NCBI RefSeq assembly: GCF_039839785.1
Contig: NZ_JBDOQT010000001.1
Span: forward strand, 620,001 to 684,000
Direction of reading: 5' to 3'
From: Pelagibius sp. CAU 1746
GTDB taxonomy: Bacteria > Pseudomonadota > Alphaproteobacteria > Kiloniellales > Kiloniellaceae
Length of the DNA: 64,000 nt
Shown: one piece after another, positions 38,585 to 46,755 of the stretch
How positions within the stretch are numbered: position 1 is the stretch's first letter
How the letters are laid out: the number at the start of each line of letters is the position of its first letter
Position numbers and translations under genes: made by a program
The notes under the pieces: model-generated
The model's input: only the letters and a program-made list of their open reading frames with translations
What the model was told of the DNA's origin: nothing
Database searches by the model: none

Positions 38585-39748
38585 ATGACTGGCGCCGCCA
38601 AGGCGGGCTTCGGTGTCTACCTGCACTGGCCCTTCTGCCGGTCCAAGTGCCCCTACTGCGACTTCAACAGCCACGTGCGCGAGGCCGTCGACCAGGAGCG
38701 CTGGCGGGCCGCCCTGCTGGCCGGCCTGGAGCACGCGGCGGAGAAGAGTGGACCGCGTGAGGTCACTTCGGTCTTCTTCGGCGGCGGCACGCCGTCGCTG
38801 ATGCCGCCGGAGACCGTGGCCGCCGTGATCGATAAGATCGACGCGCTGTGGGGCCTCGCCCCCGGCACCGAGATCACCCTGGAGGCCAACCCGACCTCGG
38901 CGGAGGCGGAGAGCTTCGCCGGCTTCGCGCGGGCCGGGGTCAACCGCCTGTCGCTGGGCGTGCAGGCCCTGAACGACGAAGCGCTGAAGTTCCTCGGCCG
39001 CCAGCACTCCGCCGCCGAGGCGCTGGGCGCCCTGGAGCTGGCGCGCGCCGCCTTCCCGCGCCTCTCCTTCGACCTGATCTATGCCCGGCCCGGCCAGAGC
39101 CCCGCGGCCTGGCAGGCCGAGCTGGCCGAGGCGCTGGCGTTGGGGCCGGAACACATCTCGCTCTACCAACTGACCATCGAGGAAGGCACGGTCTTCCACG
39201 GCGCTTGGCGGCGCGGCGAGCTCATCCTGCCGGAGGAAGAAGCCGCGGCGGCGCTGTTCGAGGCCACCGCCCGGCAGTTGGAAGAGGCCGGGCTGCCGGC
39301 CTACGAGATCTCCAACCACGCCCGCCCCGGGGCCGAGTGCCGCCACAACCTGACCTACTGGCGCTACGGCGACTACGCCGGCGTCGGCCCCGGCGCCCAC
39401 GGCCGCCTGACCTTCGACGGCGCCAAGCGGGCGACTCGCGAGCACCGCGCCCCGGAAGCCTGGCTCGACCTGGTGGAGCGCCAGGGCCACGGCTGGCGCC
39501 AGGCCGAGGCCGTCACGCCCGAGCAGCGCCTTGCCGAGATGGTGATGATGGGCCTGCGGCTCACCGAGGGCATTTCCCGCGCCGCCCTGCAGCGCGAGCT
39601 GGGCGCGGGGCCGGAGGAGCTGCTGCCGGCGGAACGGCTGCAGCAGCTTGCCGGGGAGGGCTATCTGGAAGTCGACGCGGCCGGCCTGCGCGCCACCGCC
39701 GCCGGACGCCAGCGCCTCGACGCCCTGCTGGGCTACCTGCTGGGTTAG
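38585..39748 (+). CDS. hemW: Radical SAM heme chaperone HemW
   Basis: 387 aa. Cys18, Cys22 and Cys25 (CRSKCPYC) bind the [4Fe-4S] cluster and AdoMet; FGGGTPSLM and the GVQALNDEALKFLGRQHSA segment are HemN/HemW-type. The HNLTYW motif, the HemW heme-binding signature, distinguishes it from true coproporphyrinogen dehydrogenase. It probably delivers heme to apoproteins. Last gene of rph-rdgB-hemW; it converges on the lpoA-like gene with a 6-bp gap. Confidence 0.94.
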   Translation: MTGAAKAGFGVYLHWPFCRSKCPYCDFNSHVREAVDQERWRAALLAGLEHAAEKSGPREVTSVFFGGGTPSLMPPETVAAVIDKIDALWGLAPGTEITLEANPTSAEAESFAGFARAGVNRLSLGVQALNDEALKFLGRQHSAAEALGALELARAAFPRLSFDLIYARPGQSPAAWQAELAEALALGPEHISLYQLTIEEGTVFHGAWRRGELILPEEEAAAALFEATARQLEEAGLPAYEISNHARPGAECRHNLTYWRYGDYAGVGPGAHGRLTFDGAKRATREHRAPEAWLDLVERQGHGWRQAEAVTPEQRLAEMVMMGLRLTEGISRAALQRELGAGPEELLPAERLQQLAGEGYLEVDAAGLRATAAGRQRLDALLGYLLG

Positions 39749-39754
39749 GTCTCT

Positions 39755-41161
39755 CTAGTTGATGCCGGCGGGGAAGGCGCGCGGCGCGGGGTCGCGCTCG
39801 ATGAACCCGGCTTGCCGGATCTCCAGGACCGCCAGGCCGCGCTGCACCTCGCCGCTGGGCAGGAAGCGGAAGATGCCGTCGATGCCGGCGAAGCCCAGCG
39901 CCTGGGTGATGTCCTCCACCGAGTAAGGCAGGAAGGAACCGCCGGCAGCGGCGCGCTGTTCCAGGACGGCGGCCAGCGCCACGGCGTCGTAGCCCAGCGA
40001 GGCGACGCGCGGCGGCTTGTCGCCGAAACTGTCTTCATAGCGCTTGCGAAAGGTGTTCCACAGGGCCGGCGGCGGGGCCGGAAACCAGCCGCCCTGCAGG
40101 GTCGGCTCGCGCAGGAGCGTCGGATCCTCCCACAACGCCGTGCCGAGAAAGCGCACCTCCGCCGGGTCCACATCGTAATAGGCCAGCAGCGGCGCCACCG
40201 AGAGCAGCTGCTGGCCGCTGGCCGGCAACAGGATGGCGTCGAAGGGCAGCAGGCCCACGGTTTCCACGCCCCGCAGGCGCTGCAGGGCGCGCTGGGCCGC
40301 CTCGTCGGTCCGGCCTTCCAGGTCGCGGCGCTGCGCCTCGGCGGCGGCGCGGCGCTGGTTGAAGTCGGCGAGCACCTGGACCTCGGCGGAAATGTCCGTC
40401 GTGCGCGGGTCGTAGTAGACCACGCGGCTGAGCTCCACGGCGTTGCGGAACACCGCCTCCTGCAGGGCGCGCACCACCACGTTGCCGTATTCGTTCTCCG
40501 GCGCCAGCACGGCAAAGCGCCTGAGCCCCTGGGCCGCGGCGTAGTCGACGACCCGGTTCACCTGGGTGCTCGGGGTCACGCCCATGACGAAGGTTTCGGG
40601 GCCGGCGATGGCGGTGTTGTTGGAGAAGGTGATCATCGGCACTGCAGCCGCGGCGGCCACCGGCTGCACCGCCTGGGCGGAGGTCGAGAACAGCGGACCG
40701 AGAATCAGCGAGGCGCCTTCGTCCAAGACCGCCTGGGCGGCGGCGGCGGCGCCCTGGGGCGTGCCGCGGGTATCGCGGATCACCAGGGCGAAGCGATCGC
40801 CGGCCAGCTCGAAGAGGGCGAGCTGGGCGGCGTTGAGGATCGCCTGGCCGACATCGGCGCGCGCGCCGCTCAGCGGCAGCAGCAAGCCGACCTTGACCTG
40901 CCGGGGCTCGGCGACCGTTTCTTCGGTCGCCTCGGGCAAGGGCTCTTCGGGCGGCGTGCCGGTCTCCCCGGCCTGCGGCACCTCGGGCACGTTCGGCGGT
41001 TGCGCCTCCGGCTCCGGCGTGGGTACGCTGGGCGAGGCGCAGGCGGCCAGCGTGAAGGCCAGCCCCGCCACAAGCAAAGACCGCCACCCCAGAAACCCAA
41101 CAGCTTTCGGCGCAAAGCCCCGGTGCGGCCCTGATGTCAGCAAAACCAAAGACCCATCCAT
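39755..41161 (-). CDS. LpoA-like penicillin-binding protein activator (lipoprotein)
   Basis: 468 aa. The signal sequence ends in a lipobox (FTLAACAS, Cys41), followed by a Pro/Glu-rich linker to about residue 85. A periplasmic-binding-protein fold of the LpoA/YraM C-domain and Leu/Ile/Val-binding type follows (VKVGLLLPLSGARADVGQAILNAAQLALF). In E. coli, LpoA activates PBP1A; alphaproteobacterial homologues lack the TPR N-domain, as here. It diverges from rsmI, as expected for the yraL-yraM pair. The ATG lies inside the longest possible rsmI frame, so one of the two starts must be internal. Confidence 0.88.
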   Translation of the reverse strand: MDGSLVLLTSGPHRGFAPKAVGFLGWRSLLVAGLAFTLAACASPSVPTPEPEAQPPNVPEVPQAGETGTPPEEPLPEATEETVAEPRQVKVGLLLPLSGARADVGQAILNAAQLALFELAGDRFALVIRDTRGTPQGAAAAAQAVLDEGASLILGPLFSTSAQAVQPVAAAAAVPMITFSNNTAIAGPETFVMGVTPSTQVNRVVDYAAAQGLRRFAVLAPENEYGNVVVRALQEAVFRNAVELSRVVYYDPRTTDISAEVQVLADFNQRRAAAEAQRRDLEGRTDEAAQRALQRLRGVETVGLLPFDAILLPASGQQLLSVAPLLAYYDVDPAEVRFLGTALWEDPTLLREPTLQGGWFPAPPPALWNTFRKRYEDSFGDKPPRVASLGYDAVALAAVLEQRAAAGGSFLPYSVEDITQALGFAGIDGIFRFLPSGEVQRGLAVLEIRQAGFIERDPAPRAFPAGIN

Positions 41162-41238
41162 CTATCACGGAGAGCGCTGAGCCTAACGAGGCGGCGTCGC
41201 GAAGTAAACCGCCGCAGGCCCCCGAAGGGGCCCCGGAA

Positions 41239-42129
41239 GTGGAGCGGAAAGAGGGCGCCGAAGCAGGCCTGGCCGCCGGGCTGTACCTGGTGGCGACGCC
41301 GATCGGCAACCTGGGGGACATCAGCCGGCGCGCCCTCGACGTGCTGCGCCGCGCCGACCGCATTGCCTGCGAGGACACCCGGGTCACCCGCAAACTGCTG
41401 AGCGCCGAGGGCATCGCCACGCCGCTGACCGCCTATCACGACCACAGCGGCGCGCGCGAGCGCCGCCGCCTGCTGGACGCGGTGACGGCGGGCGAGGCCG
41501 TCGCCCTGGTCTCCGACGCCGGCACGCCGCTGGTCTCCGACCCCGGCTTCAAGCTGGTGCGCGAAGCCATCGCCGAGAACCTGGCCGTGACGGCGCTGCC
41601 CGGGCCCTCCGCGCCGCTGGTGGCGCTGCAGCTCTCCGGCCTGCCCAGCGACCGCTTCTTCTTCGGCGGCTTCCTGCCGCCCAGGGGCGCGGCGCGCCGC
41701 CAGGCGCTGCAGGGCCTGCGCGCGCTGGACGCCAGCCTGATCTTCTTCGAAGGCGCCTCGCGCGTCGCCGCCTGCCTGGCCGACATGGCCGTGGCGCTGG
41801 GCCCGCGGGCGGCGGCCGTCGCGCGTGAGCTGACCAAGCTGCACGAAGAGGTGCGGCGCGGATCTCTGGCGGAACTGGCCGCCCACTACGGCGAGGCCGG
41901 GCCGCCGCGCGGCGAGATCGTCATCGTCGTCGGTCCCCCCGCCGAGGGCGCGGCGGAGGAGGACTTCGATCTGGACCGCGCGCTCACCGGCGCCCTCGCC
42001 CATGCCAGCCTGCGCGACGCCGCCGCCACGGTGGCCGCGGCCAGCGGTCTGCCCCGCCGGCAAGTCTACGCCCGCGCGCTGGAGCTGGCCAAAGAGGGCG
42101 GCCCAAAAGAAGAAGGTGGCGAGTCATGA
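41239..42129 (+). CDS. rsmI: 16S rRNA (cytidine-2'-O)-methyltransferase RsmI
   Basis: 296 aa from GTG 41239 (E. coli 286 aa). It methylates the ribose of C1402 in 16S rRNA. Motifs are GLYLVATPIGNLGDISRRALDVL, CEDTRVTRKLL, GTPLVSDPGFKLVREA, ALPGPSAPLVALQLSGLP and FFGGFLPP. A longer frame from ATG 41134 adds 35 low-complexity residues but would overlap the start of the divergent lipoprotein gene and has no ribosome-binding site; AAGGGG lies 8 nt before GTG 41239. The yraN gene overlaps its end by 4 nt. Confidence 0.93.
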   Translation: MERKEGAEAGLAAGLYLVATPIGNLGDISRRALDVLRRADRIACEDTRVTRKLLSAEGIATPLTAYHDHSGARERRRLLDAVTAGEAVALVSDAGTPLVSDPGFKLVREAIAENLAVTALPGPSAPLVALQLSGLPSDRFFFGGFLPPRGAARRQALQGLRALDASLIFFEGASRVAACLADMAVALGPRAAAVARELTKLHEEVRRGSLAELAAHYGEAGPPRGEIVIVVGPPAEGAAEEDFDLDRALTGALAHASLRDAAATVAAASGLPRRQVYARALELAKEGGPKEEGGES

Positions 42130-42497
42130 CCCGCGCCGGCCGCCGTCTCGCCTACGCGCGGGGCCGGCGCGCCGAGCTCATCGCCGCCTGGTGGCTGCGC
42201 CTGCAGGGTTACCGCATCCTGGAGCGGGGCTTTCGCGTCCCGGTGGGGGAAATCGACCTCATCGCGCGGCGCGGCCGCACCCTGGCCATCGTCGAGGTGA
42301 AACGCCGGGCGAAGCTGGTGGAGGCCGGCGAGGCGATCCGCCGCCGTCAGCAGCGCCGGGTGGTGCACGCCGCCCAGGCCTACCTGCAGCGCCGCCCGGA
42401 GCTGGCGCGGCTGGAGCTGCGCTTCGACGCCTTGCTGCTGGTGCCGCGGCGCCTGCCGCACCATATCAAGGACGCCTGGAAGGCCGACACCTTCTAG
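42126..42497 (+). CDS. YraN family protein (UPF0102, nuclease-like fold)
   Basis: 123 aa. It shows the UPF0102 pattern: GRRAELIAAWWLRLQGYRILERGFRVPVGEIDLIARRGRTLAIVEVKRR. The E-IDL and VEVK residues match the D-ExK site of restriction-endonuclease-like folds. Its activity is not well established, though a DNA-processing role is suspected from its fold. It overlaps rsmI by ATGA, the same neighbour as in E. coli (yraL-yraN). Confidence 0.94.
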   Translation: MTRAGRRLAYARGRRAELIAAWWLRLQGYRILERGFRVPVGEIDLIARRGRTLAIVEVKRRAKLVEAGEAIRRRQQRRVVHAAQAYLQRRPELARLELRFDALLLVPRRLPHHIKDAWKADTF

Positions 42498-42637
42498 CCC
42501 CAAGGATTCCATGCCGGTGGGCTTGCCTTAATACGAAGGCAGTCATTAGAACGCTCTCACGATCCCAGCGCCGCCCGGCCCTGCGCCAGGCACAGCGACT
42601 CTTCGGAAATTCCCGACCCGCGAGGTGGCCGCCCTTC

Positions 42638-43243
42638 ATGAGTCTTCGCCGTTCCTTCCTTGCCCTTTTCGCGCTGCTGCCGCTGCTCGCCCTCGGCGGC
42701 TGCACCTTCTGGGGGACCGCCGCCGGCGGCGCCGCGGTCGGCGCCACCGCGGCACAGACGGAAAAGGGCTTCCGCCGCAGTGTCGCCGACACCGAAATCC
42801 GCATCGCCATCAACGACCTCTGGTTCCGGGCCGACGAGGATATCTTCCGCAAGGTGAACCTTCAGGTGCAGGAAGGCCGGGTTCTGTTGAGCGGCAACGT
42901 CGGCCTGCCCGAACAGCGCATCGAGGCGGTGCGCCTGGCCTGGCAGGCGCCGGGCGTGCGCGAGGTGATCAACGAGATCGAGATCAACGACACCTCCACC
43001 CTGTCCAACGCCGCCCGCGACACCTGGATCACGACGGAATTGGAGACTACCCTGCTTTTCGACCGGGATGTTTCTTCCATCGATTATTCCGTCGAAACCG
43101 TGAACCAGGTGATCTACCTGATGGGCGTGGCGCAGTCGCAGGCCGAGCTGGACCGGGTGGTCGGTCATGCCAAGGACATCGCCTACGTGCGCCGCGTCGT
43201 CAGCTACGTCCTGTTGAAGGACGACCCGGCGCGGCATTCGTGA
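42638..43243 (+). CDS. BON-domain lipoprotein, DolP/YraP-like
   Basis: 201 aa. The signal peptide ends at lipobox LGGC (Cys22, LLPLLALGGCTFWG). A glycine-rich stretch (GTAAGGAAVGATAA) leads into two BON domains (about 48-120 and 125-195; e.g. VNLQVQEGRVLLSGNVGLPEQRIEAVRLAWQAPGVREVINEI). DolP keeps the outer membrane intact in E. coli and sits in the same gene block. ATG 42638 is chosen. The 140-bp gap before it holds a small hairpin (TGCCTT...AAGGCA) but no convincing promoter. Confidence 0.9.
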   Translation: MSLRRSFLALFALLPLLALGGCTFWGTAAGGAAVGATAAQTEKGFRRSVADTEIRIAINDLWFRADEDIFRKVNLQVQEGRVLLSGNVGLPEQRIEAVRLAWQAPGVREVINEIEINDTSTLSNAARDTWITTELETTLLFDRDVSSIDYSVETVNQVIYLMGVAQSQAELDRVVGHAKDIAYVRRVVSYVLLKDDPARHS

Positions 43244-43285
43244 TACCGCTTTTGTGAACCTCAGCAGCGAGCCCCGAAACTTCTC

Positions 43286-44140
43286 ATGAGTTGGTCGAGC
43301 GCAAGCAACCGCCGGGATCTGGAAAGCCGGCTGCGCCGCGTCGGCGGTCAGGAAGATACGGAGATCGACATCGCCCGGGCCGGCCTGCTGCTGGCGGCGC
43401 TGGACCGGCCGCAGTTGGGGCTGGAACGCTACCACCATCACCTCACGCTGTTGGAGCGCGACGTCGCAGACATGGCGGCGAGGGAAGGCGCGGAGACTTC
43501 GCTGGTCCGGCGCGCGGCGGTACTCAACGCGGTGCTGGTGGAGCGCTACGGCTACCAGGGCGACAGCGAAACCTACGACGACCTGATGAACGCCAACCTG
43601 ATGCGGGTGATCGACCGGCGCCGCGGGCTTCCGGTCGCGCTCGGCATCCTCTACCTGCACGCCGCCCGCGCCCAGGGCTGGGAGATGTGCGGGCTCGGTT
43701 TCCCCGGCCACTTTCTGCTGCGCCTCGACTTCGGCGGGCAGCGCCTCATCATCGACCCCTTCAATGGCGGCGAGACGCGCGACGCCGCGGCGCTGCGCGC
43801 CATGCTGAAGGTCATGGCCGGCAGCGACGCCGAGCTGAGGCCCGAGCACACCGCGCCGCTGGGCAGCCGCGACATCCTCTTGCGCCTGCAGAACAACATC
43901 AAGCTGCGCCTCATCCGGGAGGAGCGCTCCGGCGAGGCCCTGGAGGTCCTGGAGTCGATGCTGATGATCGCCCCCGACCGGTCGGAGCTGTGGCGCGAGG
44001 CGGGGATCCTGCACTCCCACTTCGACAACATGCGTGCGGCCATCATGGCCTTCGAGCATTATCTGGAGCTGTCCGGGCCGGAGCCGGGGCGCGCGGAAAT
44101 CGCCGAGCTGCTGGCGCAGTTGCGCACGCAGCTCAACTGA
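43286..44140 (+). CDS. SirB1/YchA family transglutaminase-like protein with TPR-like tail
   Basis: 284 aa. The N-terminal helical part leads to the SirB1 transglutaminase-like core ([57 protein letters not shown]), and the C-terminal 90 residues read as TPR helices ([30 protein letters not shown]). The biochemical role of this family is unknown. It precedes gshB by 31 nt on the same strand. Confidence 0.9.
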   Translation: MSWSSASNRRDLESRLRRVGGQEDTEIDIARAGLLLAALDRPQLGLERYHHHLTLLERDVADMAAREGAETSLVRRAAVLNAVLVERYGYQGDSETYDDLMNANLMRVIDRRRGLPVALGILYLHAARAQGWEMCGLGFPGHFLLRLDFGGQRLIIDPFNGGETRDAAALRAMLKVMAGSDAELRPEHTAPLGSRDILLRLQNNIKLRLIREERSGEALEVLESMLMIAPDRSELWREAGILHSHFDNMRAAIMAFEHYLELSGPEPGRAEIAELLAQLRTQLN

Positions 44141-44171
44141 CCTTCGAAAGACAACGAACGGGAATCGAGAA

Positions 44172-45137
44172 ATGAGTCTGGCGGTCGCCATTCAGATGGA
44201 CCCCATCGAGGCCATCGACATCGAGGGAGACAGCACCTTCGTCCTAGCGCTGGAGGCGCAGCGCCGCGGCCACGGCCTCTTCCACTATCTGCCGCAGCAC
44301 CTGAGCCTGAAGGACAGCCGCGTCTACGCGCGGATGCAGCCCTTGGAGGTGCGCCGGGAGAAGGGCAACCACTTCACCCTGGGAGGCCCGCAGAGCGTCG
44401 ACCTGGCGACGGTGGACGTGGTGCTGATGCGCCAGGACCCGCCCTTCGATATGTCCTACATCACCGCGACGCACCTGCTGGAGCACGTGCATCCGGAAAC
44501 CCTGGTGGTGAACGACCCGGTCCACGTGCGCAACGCGCCGGAGAAACTCTTCGTCACCCACTTCCCCGAGCTCATGCCGCCGACGCTGATTACCAGCGAC
44601 AAGCGCGAGGTCGAGGCCTTCCGCGCCGAGCACCGCGACATCATCGTCAAGCCGCTGTTCGGCAACGGCGGCGCCGGCGTCTTCCACCTGGGGCCCGAGG
44701 ACGAGAACCTGAACGCGCTGCTGGAGCTCTTCACCGATCTCTACCGCGAGCCCATCATCGTGCAGCGCTACCTGCCCGAGGTGCGCCAGGGCGACAAGCG
44801 CATCATCCTGATCGACGGCCACCCGGCCGGCGCCATCAACCGGGTGCCGGCCAAGGGGGAGGCGCGCTCCAACATGCACGCCGGCGGCCGCGCGGAGCCG
44901 GCCAAGCTGACCGGACGCGAGATGGAAATCTGCGAGGCCATCGGCCCGACCCTGCAGGAGCGCGGCCTGATCTTCGTCGGCATCGACGTCATCGGCGACT
45001 ACATGACCGAGATCAACGTCACCTCGCCGACCGGCCTGCAGGAGATCAACCGCTTCGACGACGTCTGCCTGGAAGCGCAGATCTGGGACGTCATCGAGAA
45101 GCGCTACGGCGCCGGCCACACGACACCGAGCGTGTAG
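44172..45137 (+). CDS. gshB: Glutathione synthetase
   Basis: 321 aa, usual length. It joins gamma-glutamylcysteine to glycine. ATP-grasp features are [62 protein letters not shown] and the Mg-binding [15 protein letters not shown]. The N-terminal [22 protein letters not shown] segment is standard for GshB. ATG 44172 follows GAAAGA...GGGAA. It is followed directly by palindromic repeat B. Confidence 0.97.
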   Translation: MSLAVAIQMDPIEAIDIEGDSTFVLALEAQRRGHGLFHYLPQHLSLKDSRVYARMQPLEVRREKGNHFTLGGPQSVDLATVDVVLMRQDPPFDMSYITATHLLEHVHPETLVVNDPVHVRNAPEKLFVTHFPELMPPTLITSDKREVEAFRAEHRDIIVKPLFGNGGAGVFHLGPEDENLNALLELFTDLYREPIIVQRYLPEVRQGDKRIILIDGHPAGAINRVPAKGEARSNMHAGGRAEPAKLTGREMEICEAIGPTLQERGLIFVGIDVIGDYMTEINVTSPTGLQEINRFDDVCLEAQIWDVIEKRYGAGHTTPSV

Positions 45138-45142
45138 GGCGC

Positions 45143-45250
45143 TCACCCCCCTCCTAACCTCCCCCCATCAAAGGGGGGAGGAACTGATTTTGAGCAAATT
45201 CAACAAGACATCCCCTCCCCCTTGATGGGGGAGGGCTAGGGTGGGGGTGA
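45143..45250. repeat. Palindromic MITE-like element B
   Basis: A 108-bp element whose ends are long imperfect inverted repeats. The left arm starts tcacccccctcctaacct and the right arm ends gggctagggtgggggtga; each arm also carries an inner hairpin, CCCCC-atcaa-GGGGG. The centre (about 45185-45208) is AT-rich. It fills the gap between convergent gshB and the phasin gene. Confidence 0.85.
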
Positions 45251-45261
45251 ACCCCCGCAGC

Positions 45262-45768
45262 CTATTTCCCGGCTTCTTCTTCCTCGCCGTTCAGGCCGTG
45301 CAGGGTTTCCTTGGTGCGCTCGCGCACGGGCGCCCAGCAGGACTGCTGGATGCGTGCGAACATGGCGATCAGCTTGCTGGTCTCCGCGGCGTACTGCTCG
45401 GCGGCACGCTGGGCGAAAGAGCACTGCTTCTCGAACAGCTCCTCCGGCGACTTGGAGCGGGCGAAGTCCTCGGCGACCTCCATGTCCTGGCGCAGCCGGT
45501 CGCCGGCGAAGGTCATCATCTCCTGGCTGACCTCGGCCATGCCGGCCAGCACGGCCTCGCCGGCGCTCATCACCGCCGAGACGTTCTCGCCGTTCCTGCC
45601 GACCAGGGCCTCGTAGGCGGTGTCGCGGTAGCGTTCGGCGATGATCTGGCCCGGGCTCTCAACAGGCGCCGTCTTGGCAAAGGCCTTCGGCGCGGCCTTC
45701 TTCGGCGCCACCTTGGCCGACCCGGCCTTCTTGGTGGTGGGTTCGTTCGGGGTAGGGGTGCTGGCCAT
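45262..45768 (-). CDS. Phasin family protein
   Basis: 168 aa from ATG 45768. A Lys/Ala/Pro-rich N-terminus (KKAGSAKVAPKKAAPKAFAK) precedes the helical phasin_2-type core (about 45-150; FAGDRLRQDMEVAEDFARSKSPEELFEKQCSFAQRAAEQYAAETSKL). Phasins coat polyhydroxyalkanoate granules. No PHA synthase is nearby. The basic AAPKK lead also occurs in PHA proteins that bind DNA. AGGAG lies 11 nt upstream. Confidence 0.88.
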   Translation of the reverse strand: MASTPTPNEPTTKKAGSAKVAPKKAAPKAFAKTAPVESPGQIIAERYRDTAYEALVGRNGENVSAVMSAGEAVLAGMAEVSQEMMTFAGDRLRQDMEVAEDFARSKSPEELFEKQCSFAQRAAEQYAAETSKLIAMFARIQQSCWAPVRERTKETLHGLNGEEEEAGK

Positions 45769-46218
45769 CTCGAGCAGTCTCCTGCGTCCATAGGGTTGCA
45801 CTCGGCCGGCGCGGCGCGCCGGTCCTCTCTGGTCCCCCCAGCTTTCAAGAAAAGTCCCAAACCTCGGCTGCGTTCCCCGCTTCGGCCCTGCCGGCATGCT
45901 GCGGTTCCCCTGCGGGCGGCCGCGCGGCAAAGGCGAGGGGCGGAACTCCCCGACAGCCGTAACACTACGGACGCTAACATAGCTTCCGCAGCGTTAACCA
46001 TGATTGATCTGTGACAGTTTGGCAGAGAACCGCAAAAGATTCTTCCGCTCCGCCCGGGGCAGGAGGAAATCTCTTTGGCCGCGCGGCGGCTTCTACCTAT
46101 GATTGACCATCCCGCCCCTTTCCAGAACCTTGGGGAAGCCGGCGCGGCCGACAGGAAGCCAGCGAAAGAGGCCCGCCTTCGCCATGGGATGGTCGAAATG
46201 TCCGGACAAGATCGTCCC
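45769..46218. other. 450-bp intergenic region between divergent genes
   Basis: No gene is supported here. The stretch 45955-46030 is AT-richer than its surroundings (gctaacatagcttccgcag, gttaaccatgattgatctg) and probably carries the phasin promoter and possibly the lipoprotein promoter, but I cannot fix -35/-10 boxes. GAGGAAATC near 46062 could be a ribosome-binding site of an N-terminally longer lipoprotein (ATG 46075), which I consider less likely. Confidence 0.5.
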
Positions 46219-46755
46219 ATGATGAAACGCGGCTTCGACATTGTCTGGATTCTCGCCCTCGCAGCCCTGCTGGCCGGGTGCGACAACACTCCGCCATCGG
46301 ATCAACAGATGATCGATCTGTTTAAGGCTCAAAGGTCTGCTTTCGAGGAAATCCGCATGAGGATTTGCGAGAAGACCCGCCGCGACGGATTGGAAGCAGA
46401 CATAGGTTCCGCTCAAGAGATCCTGCGCTCTCAGGTGGTCATGATGGACCCGGAGTGGTCCCGCCCAATGGTCAGTGATGCAGAGCGGGGCCGATATTAC
46501 GCCCTGTTCGAGCAGATCGACGCCAAGGGAGTGCAAGCGGTAGTCGACGCAAACAACCAATGTGAAGTGTCGATCGAATATTGGAGTGTCGGTTGGGCCG
46601 GAGACGCCGACTACAAGAAGTTCGTGTTTGGGGCGCCTCAACATCGGGAGCAAATCGTCGATTCGCTGGATGACGCTCAGATGGGGACTGAGATCGTATT
46701 CTATCGACGCCGGCTGGAAGCGGGGTGGTGGCTGGCCCTGCAGCATTGGCCATGA
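46219..46755 (+). CDS. Low-GC lipoprotein of unknown function
   Basis: 178 aa from ATG 46219 (ATG 46222 and 46198 also possible). MKRGFDIVWILALAALLAGCDN is a lipoprotein signal with lipobox LAGC. The mature part is mixed alpha/beta (LFKAQRSAFEEIRMRICEKTR, YYALFEQIDAKGVQAVV, IVFYRRRLEAGWWLALQHWP) with two further Cys residues, and matches nothing I recognise. Three counted 60-base lines total 97 of 180 G+C (54%), against 67% for a line in adjacent comM. Its stop overlaps the comM start (ATGA). Possible transfer. Confidence 0.72.
   Translation: MMKRGFDIVWILALAALLAGCDNTPPSDQQMIDLFKAQRSAFEEIRMRICEKTRRDGLEADIGSAQEILRSQVVMMDPEWSRPMVSDAERGRYYALFEQIDAKGVQAVVDANNQCEVSIEYWSVGWAGDADYKKFVFGAPQHREQIVDSLDDAQMGTEIVFYRRRLEAGWWLALQHWP

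Noticed and set aside
42498-42637. Promoter TTGCCT-N17-TTAGAA before the BON lipoprotein
   Set aside because: The -10 match is poor (2 of 6), so it is not listed.
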